Both the position numbers and the translations under genes were made by a program. A DNA stretch of 64,000 nt from Rhizobacter koreensis (lineage in GTDB: Bacteria; Pseudomonadota; Gammaproteobacteria; Burkholderiales; Burkholderiaceae_C), in contig NZ_JABWMJ010000007.1 of assembly GCF_013366375.1 (NCBI RefSeq), forward strand, positions 186,001 to 250,000, written 5' to 3'. Below are positions 56,302 to 64,000 of this stretch, piece after piece. The notes beneath the pieces are model-generated. The model had not been told where the DNA came from. It searched no databases and saw nothing but the letters and a program-made list of their open reading frames with translations. Within the stretch, counting starts at the first letter, position 1, and each line of letters opens with the position of its first letter.

Positions 56302-57384
56302 ATGACCGATTCACCCGAGAACCCGATGGGCCTGATGGGCTTCGAGTTCGTCGAATTCGCGGCCCCCGAGCCGAACACGCTCGAACCGATCCTCGAGCGC
56401 CTCGGCTTCACCCACGTGGCGACGCACCGCTCGAAGGACGTCGTGCTGTACCGCCAGGGCGACATCAACTTCATCGTCAACCGCGAGCCGAAGAGCTACG
56501 CCGCCTACTTCGCCGCCGAGCACGGCCCGTCGGCCTGCGGGCTCGCGTTCCGCGTGCGCGATTCGCACAAGGCGTACGCGCGTGCGCTCGAACTCGGCGC
56601 CCAGCCGATCGACCTGCCGACCGGGCCGATGGAGCTGCGCCTGCCCGCAATCAAGGGCATCGGCGGCGCACCGCTCTACCTGATCGATCGCTTCGAGGAC
56701 GGCAAGTCGATCTACGACATCGACTTCGAGTTCATCGAGGGCGTCGAGCGCCGCCCGTTCGGTCATGGCCTCAAGTGCATCGACCACCTCACGCACAACG
56801 TCTACCGCGGGCGGATGGCGTTCTGGGCCGGCTTCTACGAGAAGCTGTTCAACTTCCGCGAGCTGCGCTACTTCGACATCGAGGGCGAGTACACCGGCCT
56901 CACCTCGAAGGCGATGACCGCGCCTGACAACAAGATCCGCATCCCGCTGAACGAAGAATCGTCGAAGGGCTCCGGCCAGATCGAGGAGTTCCTGATGAAG
57001 TTCAACGGCGAGGGCATCCAGCATGTCGCCTTGCTGACCGACGACATCCTGGCCACCATCGACGGCCTTGCGATGGCCGGCGTGCCGCTGATGACCGCCC
57101 CCAACGACGTCTATTACGAGATGCTCGAGGAGCGCCTGCCCGGCCACGGCCAGCCGATCACCGAGCTGCAGACGCGCGGCATCCTGCTCGACGGCAGCAC
57201 CGACCCGGTCACCGGCCGCACGCGCCTGCTGCTGCAGATCTTCTCGGAGGCGCTGTTCGGCCCGGTGTTCTTCGAGTTCATCCAGCGGAAAGGCGACGAG
57301 GGTTTCGGCGAAGGCAACTTCAAGGCGCTGTTCCAGTCGATCGAGCGCGACCAGGTGCGGCGCGGCGTCATCGCCACCGCCTGA
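56302..57384 (+). CDS. hppD: 4-hydroxyphenylpyruvate dioxygenase
   Basis: This 360-residue non-haem Fe(II) enzyme has its likely metal ligands in [19 protein letters not shown] and FFEFIQRKG, with C-terminal [21 protein letters not shown] typical of HPPD. It converts 4-hydroxyphenylpyruvate to homogentisate. I start at [10 protein letters not shown] because of GGAGAG upstream and normal family length; a longer frame exists. phhA follows 32 bp downstream, giving a Phe-to-homogentisate unit. hmgA and maiA are not in the window. Confidence 0.96.
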   Translation: MTDSPENPMGLMGFEFVEFAAPEPNTLEPILERLGFTHVATHRSKDVVLYRQGDINFIVNREPKSYAAYFAAEHGPSACGLAFRVRDSHKAYARALELGAQPIDLPTGPMELRLPAIKGIGGAPLYLIDRFEDGKSIYDIDFEFIEGVERRPFGHGLKCIDHLTHNVYRGRMAFWAGFYEKLFNFRELRYFDIEGEYTGLTSKAMTAPDNKIRIPLNEESSKGSGQIEEFLMKFNGEGIQHVALLTDDILATIDGLAMAGVPLMTAPNDVYYEMLEERLPGHGQPITELQTRGILLDGSTDPVTGRTRLLLQIFSEALFGPVFFEFIQRKGDEGFGEGNFKALFQSIERDQVRRGVIATA

Positions 57385-57416
57385 TCGCGGCGCCAATAGG
57401 CAGCGCAGGAGCTTCG

Positions 57417-58310
57417 ATGCAACGCCAGCTCAACGCACCGCTCAAGCACGGCGTCGCGGCCGCCGACCCGCAGCCGCCCGAGCGCCCCGACTGGACCGTC
57501 GACCAGGGCTGGGAGGCGTACAGCGCGCAGGACCACGGCGTCTGGCGCACCCTCTTCGAGCGCCAGCGCCGCCTGCTGCGCGGCCGCGCGTGCGACCCGT
57601 TCGTGCAGGCGCTCGACGACCTGCCGATCGGCCCTGACGAGATCCCCGACTTCCGGCGCCTCTCGGACATCCTGATGGCGCGCACCGGCTGGCAGGTCGT
57701 CGCGGTGCCCGGGCTGGTCCCCGACGAGGTGTTCTACGAGCACCTCGCGAACCGGCGCTTCCCCGCGGGCAACTTCATTCGCAAACCCCACGAGCTCGAC
57801 TACCTCGAGGAGCCGGACGTGTTCCACGACGTGTTCGGGCACGTGCCGCTCCTCATGCATCCGGTGATCGCCGACTACACGCAGGCCTACGGCTTCGGCG
57901 GCCTGCGCGCCAAGCAGCTCGGCGTGCTCGACAAGCTGGCGCGCGTCTACTGGTACACGGTCGAGTTCGGCCTCGTGCAGCAGGCCGACGGTCTGCGCAT
58001 CTTCGGCGCCGGCATCGCGTCGTCGGCCCTCGAGGCGGTGTTCGCGCTCGACGACCCGTCGCCGAACCGCCTGCGCTTCGACCTCGAGCGCGTGATGCGC
58101 ACGCGCTATCGCATCGACGATCTGCAGGAAACCTACTTCGTCATCTCGGACCTCGACGAGCTGCTCGAGCTCGCGCGCATCGACTTCGCGCCGATCTACG
58201 CGCGCGTCGCCGAGCAGCCCGAGCTGGAACCCGGCAGCGTGCTGCCCGAGGACCGCGTGATCACCCGCGGCACCGGCACGTACCACGCGGCGCGCCACCC
58301 GGCGCGCTGA
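57417..58310 (+). CDS. phhA: Phenylalanine 4-hydroxylase
   Basis: This 297-residue bacterial aromatic-amino-acid hydroxylase has iron ligands HDVFGHVPLL (two His) and YWYTVEFG (Glu), plus FRRLSDILMARTGW and DYLEEPDVFHD. It uses tetrahydropterin to make tyrosine. CAGGAG lies before the ATG. No pterin dehydratase (phhB) is adjacent. Confidence 0.96.
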   Translation: MQRQLNAPLKHGVAAADPQPPERPDWTVDQGWEAYSAQDHGVWRTLFERQRRLLRGRACDPFVQALDDLPIGPDEIPDFRRLSDILMARTGWQVVAVPGLVPDEVFYEHLANRRFPAGNFIRKPHELDYLEEPDVFHDVFGHVPLLMHPVIADYTQAYGFGGLRAKQLGVLDKLARVYWYTVEFGLVQQADGLRIFGAGIASSALEAVFALDDPSPNRLRFDLERVMRTRYRIDDLQETYFVISDLDELLELARIDFAPIYARVAEQPELEPGSVLPEDRVITRGTGTYHAARHPAR

Positions 58311-58384
58311 GCCGTCCACTGCGCAGACGCTGGCGCTCGTGGCGCCGCTCGGCATCGCCACGCCCCTCGGACGCGCGATGAGAA

Positions 58385-58405
58385 ACGCCCGCACGAGGCG
58401 GGCGT
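58385..58405 (-). terminator. Hairpin terminator of the CoxL-CoxG-TctC operon
   Basis: ACGCCCGC/GCGGGCGT form an 8-bp GC-rich stem with a 5-base loop; read on the minus strand it is followed by TTTCTC. It lies between the convergent tctC-type gene and phhA, about 37 bp after the tctC stop. Confidence 0.65.
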
Positions 58406-58441
58406 CGGAAGGCGAGCGCGGCGCGCGATCAGCCCGCGACG

Positions 58442-59428
58442 TCAGTCGAGCTGAACCCCGCTGCGCTTGACCGTCTCGCCCCATTGCTGGAACTCGGTCC
58501 TGATGTAGGCTGCGGCCTCGTCGGGGCTCTTGCTGGTGCGCGGCAGCGCGCCGATCGCGAGCAGCTGCTGCTCCGTCTCTGGCATGCGCATCACGCTGTT
58601 GGTCGCCGTGAACGTGCGCTGCACGATCTCCTTCGGCGTGCCCGACGGATAGATCAGCATGATCCAGGTGACGGCGTTGAAGTCCTTGAAGCCCTGCTCG
58701 TCGAGCGTCGGGACGTTCGCGAAGGCGCCCGGCAGCCGCACCCGGCTGCCGACCGCGAGCACGCGGAGCTTGCCCGACTCGGCGAGCGGGCGCACCGCGG
58801 CGGCGGTTTCGAGCGCCATCGACACCTGGCCCGAAACCACGTCGGTGAGGCCGGGGCCGCTGCCCTTGTACGGCACGTGCACGACCTCGATGCCGGTGCG
58901 GCGCTTGAAGTTCTCCATCGCCAGGTGCGACACCGTGCCGTTGCCCGACGACGCGTTGGTCAGCTTGCCGGGGTTGGCCTTGGCGTGGCGCACCAGGTCC
59001 TGCACGCTCTTGACCGGCAGCGACGGGTTCACCGCGAGCACGAACGGCAGGTCGGCGACGAGGCCCACGGCCTCGAAGTCCTTCAGCGAGTCGTACGGCA
59101 CGCTCTTGTAGAGGTGCGGGTTGGTGGCGACCGCCGACATGTGGGTCAGCATCATCACGCTGCCGTCACTCGGCGACTTGGCCGTCGCGCCCATGCCGAT
59201 GCTGCCGCCCTGCCCCGGACGGTTCTCGATGATGTAGGTGTCGCCGGTCTGCGCGCGCAGCTTTTCGGCGAGCACGCGAGCGACCGCATCGGTGGCCTGG
59301 CCGGGCGGAAAGCCGACGATGATCTTGACGATCTTGCCGCCAGGTGCCGGTTGCGCGAAGGCGCTGCCGGCGACGACCGAGCCGGCGGCCGCCAGCAGCA
59401 GCTGCCGGCGGGTGGAATCGAGGGACAT
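58442..59428 (-). CDS. TctC/Bug family periplasmic binding protein
   Basis: This 328-residue protein has an RR-containing export signal (STRRQLLLAAAGSVVAGSAFAQ). The mature part has VKIIVGFPPGQATDAVARVLAEKL, IIENRPGQGGSIGMGA and HVPYKGSGPGLTDVVSGQV, the Bug signatures. CAGGAG lies before the ATG. It is the last gene of the catabolic operon and may capture its substrate acid; no tctAB is present here. Confidence 0.9.
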   Translation of the reverse strand: MSLDSTRRQLLLAAAGSVVAGSAFAQPAPGGKIVKIIVGFPPGQATDAVARVLAEKLRAQTGDTYIIENRPGQGGSIGMGATAKSPSDGSVMMLTHMSAVATNPHLYKSVPYDSLKDFEAVGLVADLPFVLAVNPSLPVKSVQDLVRHAKANPGKLTNASSGNGTVSHLAMENFKRRTGIEVVHVPYKGSGPGLTDVVSGQVSMALETAAAVRPLAESGKLRVLAVGSRVRLPGAFANVPTLDEQGFKDFNAVTWIMLIYPSGTPKEIVQRTFTATNSVMRMPETEQQLLAIGALPRTSKSPDEAAAYIRTEFQQWGETVKRSGVQLD

Positions 59429-59447
59429 CTTCTTCTCCTGGGTGTGA

Positions 59448-60362
59448 TCAGCGGGCGAACAGCACGCCGGCCAGCGTGAACAGCGAGCCGAGCGCGGCCG
59501 CCGGAGCGAGCCACCAGGTCGGCACCATCGGCCGATCGGTGGACGCGCTCGTGGCGAGCGGGGTCGATGCGGTGGAAGGCGCGTGAGCCGCCGGCAGCGT
59601 GGTCGCCACCGGCGCGCTGAGGGGCGGGAGCGCCGGCGCGGTCGTCGTGGTCGGCGGAGTCGGACTGGTGGCGGCGGCGGGGCTCGCCGTCGCGGCACTC
59701 GGCACGGCACCGCTGGCTCCCGGCGCGCTGCCGGCGCCGGTCACGCCGGCGAGGCCGGCGGTGGTACCGGCGAGGGGCGCCGCGCCGCCCGGCGACGCGA
59801 CAGCGTCCGGTGCCGACGACGCGGCAGGCGCCGCTCGAGCGGCTTCAGACGCTGCCGAACCAGCGCCTGCCGAGGAGCCGGCGCCCGCGCCGCCCGCGGG
59901 CGGCGCGCCGCCCGCATCGTCGGCCGGCGCGACCTGCTTCCTGAACGCCTTGAAGAAGTCGTCCGACATCTTGCGGGCGACGCTGTCGATCAGGCGCGAG
60001 CCGACCTGCGCGAGCTTGCCGCCGACCTGCGCCTTGGCGGTGTACGCGAGTTCGGTGCCGCCGTCGGCGTCGCGCAGGCTGACGCTCGACGTGCCCTTGC
60101 CGAAGCCGACCGCGCCGCCCTGGCCTTCGAACACCATCACGCAGCTTTCGGGCGGCCGGGCCTCGGTGATCTTCAGCAGGCCGTTGAAACGCGCCTTCAG
60201 CGGGCCGATCGCCGCCGCGACGATGACCTTGAACTCGTCCGGGCTGGTGCGCTCGACCGACTCGCATCCCGGCAGGCACTGCTTGAGGACGGCGGGGTCG
60301 TTGAGCGCATCCCAGACCACCTGGCGGGGCGCGGGGATCTGCTGGAGTCCGGTGATTTCCAT
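59448..60362 (-). CDS. CoxG-family SRPBCC protein with long Ala/Pro linker and C-terminal membrane helix
   Basis: The protein has 304 residues. Residues about 1-145 are the CoxG domain (QQIPAPRQVVWDALNDPAVLKQCLPGCE, IGPLKARFNG, and a stretch ending DSVARKMSDDFF). Then follows an approximately 120-residue low-complexity segment of Ala, Pro, Ser, Thr and Gly, and a final helix (about 283-303). In Oligotropha, CoxG anchors the Mo hydroxylase to the membrane; here the C-terminal helix would do so. It sits 19-21 bp from both neighbours in one operon. Confidence 0.88.
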   Translation of the reverse strand: MEITGLQQIPAPRQVVWDALNDPAVLKQCLPGCESVERTSPDEFKVIVAAAIGPLKARFNGLLKITEARPPESCVMVFEGQGGAVGFGKGTSSVSLRDADGGTELAYTAKAQVGGKLAQVGSRLIDSVARKMSDDFFKAFRKQVAPADDAGGAPPAGGAGAGSSAGAGSAASEAARAAPAASSAPDAVASPGGAAPLAGTTAGLAGVTGAGSAPGASGAVPSAATASPAAATSPTPPTTTTAPALPPLSAPVATTLPAAHAPSTASTPLATSASTDRPMVPTWWLAPAAALGSLFTLAGVLFAR

Positions 60363-60383
60363 GGCTTGCTCGCTCCTGGCTGC

Positions 60384-61115
60384 TCAGTGCTTCTTCTTCA
60401 TCTCGGCCGACGTGTTGACGATCGAGTGCAGGCTGCGCGCGTAATCGATCGCGCCCTGCTCGTCCATGCGCGGGGCCACGCGCAGGTACTCCTTGAGGCC
60501 GAGGATCGCCGGGCGCGGACGGCTCAGCAGCACGTCGCAGAAGCGCTGCACCTCGGCGTCGAGGCCGGCCGCCGGAACGACCGTGCTGACGATCCCGAGC
60601 GCCATGGCGCGCTCGGCGTCGATGAAGTCGGCGCCGTACGCCATCCACAGGATCGCGTTGCGGTTGACACGGTCGTAGAGCGCCGACATCACCATCGTCG
60701 GCATCACGTTGTGGGTGATCTCCGGGATGTTGAAGGTCGCCGCGTCGCTCGCGAAGCTGACGTCGCAGAGCGCCGCGATCGCGGTGCCGAAGCCCATCAC
60801 GCGGCCCTCGAGAACGCCGATCACCGGGACCTGCGAACTGCGCATCGCCTTGTAGCTGTCGAAGATCGCGTTGTATTCGGGCCGCCGCGCGTACGCCTCG
60901 GCAGCCGGTGGCGGCATGCCGGGATCGCGCACGCGGCCGGTGCAGAAGTCGGGGCCGCAGCTGCGCAGGAGCACCGCGTCGGACGTCTCGTGCGCCTTCA
61001 GGATGGCCGCGCTGAACTCGGCGGCCATGGCGTCGGAGATGCCGTTGTCGCTCGGCCGGTTCAGGGTGACGCGCAGCAGGCGCCCGTCCTGTTCGATCTT
61101 CAGTTGCTCGCTCAT
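60384..61115 (-). CDS. Enoyl-CoA hydratase/isomerase family protein with altered active site
   Basis: This 243-residue crotonase-fold protein has VTLNRPSDNGISDAM, a CTGRV oxyanion region and FNIPEITHNVMP. The second catalytic Glu (in PEI) is kept, but the first, normally in GGGCEL, is Ala here (MGFGTAIAALCD), so ordinary hydration is doubtful; an isomerase, lyase or C-C hydrolase is more likely. Its context with a Mo hydroxylase and alpha/beta-hydrolase suggests ring or side-chain degradation. The substrate is unknown. Confidence 0.85.
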   Translation of the reverse strand: MSEQLKIEQDGRLLRVTLNRPSDNGISDAMAAEFSAAILKAHETSDAVLLRSCGPDFCTGRVRDPGMPPPAAEAYARRPEYNAIFDSYKAMRSSQVPVIGVLEGRVMGFGTAIAALCDVSFASDAATFNIPEITHNVMPTMVMSALYDRVNRNAILWMAYGADFIDAERAMALGIVSTVVPAAGLDAEVQRFCDVLLSRPRPAILGLKEYLRVAPRMDEQGAIDYARSLHSIVNTSAEMKKKH

Positions 61116-61135
61116 TGCTTCTCCAGCAGGAAAGG

Positions 61136-61972
61136 TCAGGAATCGGTCGAGGTTGCGTCCGACCCGACGCGCTCGAAGTGGCGCAGCAGTGCCGCGTCGA
61201 ACGCCTCGGGAGCGTCGATGTTCGGCAGGTGGCCGGCGTTCGGGATCAGCTCGAGCACCGAGCCCTCGATGCGGCCGCGCAGCTCCTCCATCGCCTGCGG
61301 CAGCACGCCGTCGTTGGCGCCGACGATCATCGTGGTCGGCACGCGGATGCGATCGACGCGGTCGAGGTAGTCGAGCCCCTGGATCGCGCGCGCGCAGGCC
61401 TCGAAGCCGTCGAGCGACACCCGGCCGGCGGCGGCGCGAAAGCGCTCGGCCACCTCCGGGTGCGATTCGACGAAGGCCTTGCCGAACCAGCGCTCGATGG
61501 TGGGGTCGGCAAGCACCCCGCAGCTGCCGCTTCGGCGCGCCTGCTCGATGCGCTCGTCCCACGGCGCGGCGACCGCCGGCGGCGCGTCGGCGCGGCCGTC
61601 GCAGAGCACGAGGCTGAGCAGGCGGTCGGCGTGGTCGATGCCGAGGCCGAAGCCGCTCATCGCGCCGAGCGAGAGCCCGACGTAATGCGCGCGCTCGAGG
61701 CCGAGGGCGTCGAACACGGCCAGGGTGTCGGCGCCGAGATCGTCCATCGTGCAGCGGTTGCTCTTGGCTTCGGACTCGCCGTGACCGCGGGTGTCGATCC
61801 GCACCACGCGAAAGCCGCGGCTCGCGAGGAGCTCCGCCTGGGCGTCCCACATCATGCTCGACGACAGGATCGAGTGCGCCATCACGACCGCCGGCGCGCC
61901 GGCGTCGCCCTGGATGCGGACGGCGATCGCGCCGTCGGGGCCTGCGATCTTGCGGGTCTCGATATCGCTCAT
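61136..61972 (-). CDS. Alpha/beta-hydrolase (PcaD-like)
   Basis: This 278-residue protein has an oxyanion region VVMAHSILSSS, RIDTRGHGESEA, a nucleophile elbow GLSLGAMSG, Asp in IVGANDGVLPQ and His in IPNAGHLPN, so the triad is intact. It resembles 3-oxoadipate enol-lactonases and C-C bond hydrolases. It overlaps the CoxL-like gene by 4 bp, so the two act in one pathway. Confidence 0.88.
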   Translation of the reverse strand: MSDIETRKIAGPDGAIAVRIQGDAGAPAVVMAHSILSSSMMWDAQAELLASRGFRVVRIDTRGHGESEAKSNRCTMDDLGADTLAVFDALGLERAHYVGLSLGAMSGFGLGIDHADRLLSLVLCDGRADAPPAVAAPWDERIEQARRSGSCGVLADPTIERWFGKAFVESHPEVAERFRAAAGRVSLDGFEACARAIQGLDYLDRVDRIRVPTTMIVGANDGVLPQAMEELRGRIEGSVLELIPNAGHLPNIDAPEAFDAALLRHFERVGSDATSTDS

Positions 61973-64000
61973 GCAACCTCCTTCACGGGAGCCGGCGACG
62001 GCGCGGGTGCAGCGGCACCGCGCGGCGTGGCCGCGCGCAGCACGCGCCAGATCGCCTGCGGCGTCATCGGCAGCGCGTCGATCGAAGCGCCGGCCGGCGC
62101 CAGTGCGTCGTTGATCGCGCTCGCGATCGCGGCCGGGCCGCCCAGATAGCCCGCCTCGCCCGAGCCCTTCTGGCCGAACTCGGTCAGCGGCGACGGCGTG
62201 CAGTGATCGACGATCTTGATGCTCGGCACCTCGGTCGCGCTCGGCAGCAGGTAGTCCATGAAGGTGCCGGCGAGCAGCTGGCCTTCGTCGGAATACGCGA
62301 ACTTCTCCATCAGCGCGGCGCCGATGCCGTGGGCGACGCCGCCGTAGGTCATGCCGTGGACGACGTCGGGGCTGATCATGACGCCGCAGTCGTGGCCGAC
62401 CGCGTAGCGCCGGATCGTCGGCTTGCCGGTGTCGCGGTCGACCGTGACGAGCACCACGTGCGACTCGAACGAGTGCGCCGGGTACATCTGCACGCGGCCG
62501 TCCTCGGTCGGCATCTTGCCGCCGCCGGGAACCTCCCAGACGAACTTCTCCTGCAGGCCAGGCTCGATGCCCTCGGGCATGCGGTGGTAGTGGCGATGCG
62601 CGATCTCGACGAGCGCGTCCCAGCCGATGCGGCGCGACGGCTCGGCGCGCACGAACACGTTGCCGTCCTCGTAGACCAGCTGGTCCTCGGACACCTCGAG
62701 GTTGTGCGCGGCGATCTTCAGCAGCTTGGCGCGCAGGATCTTCGCGGCACCCGCCGCGGCGCCGCCGAGCATGATCGCCATGCGGCTGCCGACCGGGCTG
62801 TTCGACGGCAGCGCGCCGAGCGAGTCGGCGTGGATCACGCGGATGCCGTCGGGCTCGCGCTGCAGGATCTCGCCGACCACCGTCGAGACCAGCGTCTCGT
62901 GCGCCTGGCCCGAGGTCGAGGTGCCCATCAGCGCCGTGATCGAGCCGTTGAGGTCGATGCGCACCAGGCACGAGTCCATCCAGGTCGTGGTCTGGTTCTT
63001 CGGGTTGAAGAGCGGCTCGAAGGCCGAGTTGCCGCCCGACGGCTCGAGGCAGGTCGAGACGCCGATGCCGGCGAGCAGGCCTTGCGCACGCAGCCGGTCG
63101 CGCTCGGCGACGAGGTCGTCGTACGACGCCGCTTCGAGCGCCTTGTCGAGCACGGCGTCGTAGTCGCCCGAGTCATAGTGGGTGCCGCTCGGGATGAGGT
63201 ACGGGAACTGGTCGGCCTTGATCAGGTTGCGGCGGCGCAGTTCCACGCGATCGATGCCGAGGAAGCGCGCGACTTTGTCCATGCCGAGCTCGATCGCATA
63301 GTTGGTCGGCGACTGGCCGAAGCCGCGCACCGCCTCCTGCGGCGTCTTGTTGGTCATGACCGAGATCGCGTCGTACGAGACGCTCTCGATCAGGTACGGG
63401 CCGACGATCGCGCCGACGGGCTTGCCGAGCTGCAGCGGCGAGCGCCCCGAGTACGCGCCGATGTCGTCGATGGCGCGCATGCGCATCGAACGCACCTTGC
63501 CTTCGCTGTCGAACGCGAGCGTGACGTCGAAGATGCGGTCCGGGCCCTGCATGTCGCCGCCGCGCATGTTCTCGAGGCGGTCTTCCAGGAAGCGCACCGG
63601 GCGGCCGAGCTTCTTCGCGAGATAGGCGACCACCAGCGTCTGCTTGAGGCCGCGCTTGACGCCGTAGCTGCCGCCGACGTCGACGTCGTAGTGCACGCGG
63701 ACCTGGTTGCCCGGCAGGCGCATGTGCTTGGCGAGCAGGTCCGGGTACTTGGGCATCTGGATCGAGGCCCAGACGTCGAGCATCTGCGTCGCGTCGTTCC
63801 ACGCGCAGGTGACGACGAAGGTCTCGATCGGCACCGTCGAGCTGCGCGCCCAGCGCGCCCGGTAGCTCAGGCGATGCGGCGCGGCGGCGAAGTGGTCGTC
63901 GACGTCGCCCCACACGAAGTGACGGCGCCAGATCACGTTGGAGCCGTGGCGCGGGTGAACCAGCGGCGCGCTCTCGTCCATCGCCTCCTCGGGATCGACG
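61969..64000 (-). CDS. Molybdenum hydroxylase large subunit, CoxL-like form II (N-terminus beyond window)
   Basis: About 677 C-terminal residues are visible; the gene runs off the right edge (frame continues VDPEEAMDESAPLVHP to base 64000). It is a xanthine-dehydrogenase-family large subunit: GGSYGVKRG, GRPVRFLEDRLENM, HDCGVMISPDVVHGMTYGGVAHG and the catalytic Glu in GQKGSGEAGYLGG. The active-site loop reads EAVRGFGQSP, not the VAYRCSFR of CO dehydrogenase, so this is a form II enzyme acting on another substrate, probably a (hetero)aromatic. Small and medium subunits would lie to the right. Confidence 0.92.
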   Translation of the reverse strand, partial: VDPEEAMDESAPLVHPRHGSNVIWRRHFVWGDVDDHFAAAPHRLSYRARWARSSTVPIETFVVTCAWNDATQMLDVWASIQMPKYPDLLAKHMRLPGNQVRVHYDVDVGGSYGVKRGLKQTLVVAYLAKKLGRPVRFLEDRLENMRGGDMQGPDRIFDVTLAFDSEGKVRSMRMRAIDDIGAYSGRSPLQLGKPVGAIVGPYLIESVSYDAISVMTNKTPQEAVRGFGQSPTNYAIELGMDKVARFLGIDRVELRRRNLIKADQFPYLIPSGTHYDSGDYDAVLDKALEAASYDDLVAERDRLRAQGLLAGIGVSTCLEPSGGNSAFEPLFNPKNQTTTWMDSCLVRIDLNGSITALMGTSTSGQAHETLVSTVVGEILQREPDGIRVIHADSLGALPSNSPVGSRMAIMLGGAAAGAAKILRAKLLKIAAHNLEVSEDQLVYEDGNVFVRAEPSRRIGWDALVEIAHRHYHRMPEGIEPGLQEKFVWEVPGGGKMPTEDGRVQMYPAHSFESHVVLVTVDRDTGKPTIRRYAVGHDCGVMISPDVVHGMTYGGVAHGIGAALMEKFAYSDEGQLLAGTFMDYLLPSATEVPSIKIVDHCTPSPLTEFGQKGSGEAGYLGGPAAIASAINDALAPAGASIDALPMTPQAIWRVLRAATPRGAAAPAPSPAPVKEVA

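Noticed and set aside
61969-64000. CO dehydrogenase large subunit (form I CoxL)
   Set aside because: The form I signature VAYRCSFR is absent; the loop reads AVRGFGQ, which belongs to form II molybdenum hydroxylases.

Overview
The window is GC-rich and densely coded. Its gene order and families point to a betaproteobacterium of the order Burkholderiales: ribH-nusB-ybgC-tolQRA; yicC with a divergent Ser/Thr kinase, PP2C, rph, rdgB and hemW; gmk-rpoZ-spoT; three orphan TctC/Bug periplasmic binding proteins; a DUF3717+DUF1289 protein. No species is claimed. No insertion sequence, phage, integrase or CRISPR array was seen, so this looks like stable chromosome.

Layout. 1-3.5 kb: end of ribH, nusB, ybgC and tolQRA; tolB and pal do not follow. 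3.5-8.2 kb: DUF3047 protein, GFA-family zinc protein and a large membrane GGDEF-EAL protein. 8.4-14 kb: an EgtB/SenA-like sulfoxide/selenoxide synthase, MgtC, selD, a DUF3717/DUF1289 protein and a MATE exporter. 14-17 kb: Cpx-like envelope-stress module (Spy/CpxP-like protein, response regulator, histidine kinase) with a GTAAA-N5-GTGAA site upstream. 17-20 kb: orphan diiron protein and an alpha/beta-hydrolase fused to a LuxR helix-turn-helix. 20-27 kb: tRNA-Ser(CGA) just downstream of serS, a lipid-kinase-like protein, a hydrolase lipoprotein, a metallophosphoesterase, TerC and a Bax-inhibitor-1 protein.

27.3-36.5 kb (minus strand) is the most unusual region. It is one tightly overlapped operon led by a TPP riboswitch: thiD, a LuxE-like acyl-protein synthetase, a LuxC-like acyl reductase, an NMT1/THI5-type ABC importer (ATPase, permease, binding protein), a FabG-like reductase, thiE carrying a degenerate ThiD-like N-terminus, and a TctC protein. 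Together the genes suggest that a carboxylate is imported, activated, reduced to aldehyde and then to alcohol, and fed into thiamin synthesis. This route is an inference and is the leading candidate for an undescribed system here.

36.8-39.3 kb: Fur-box-controlled feoA-feoB plus a small CxC-rich membrane protein. 39.3-43.8 kb: ispH-fkpB, radC-smr, and a MinD/FlhG-like ATPase coupled to a diguanylate cyclase. 43.9-52.9 kb: hemW, rdgB, rph, PP2C, kinase, yicC, gmk, rpoZ and the bifunctional (p)ppGpp synthetase/hydrolase. 53-58.3 kb: lrgAB, gamma-carbonic anhydrase-like protein, FAD-linked 2-hydroxyacid dehydrogenase, hppD and phhA (phenylalanine to homogentisate). 58.4-64 kb (minus): a catabolic operon with a type-II CoxL-like molybdenum hydroxylase (cut by the window edge), hydrolase, crotonase, CoxG and TctC; its substrate is unknown.
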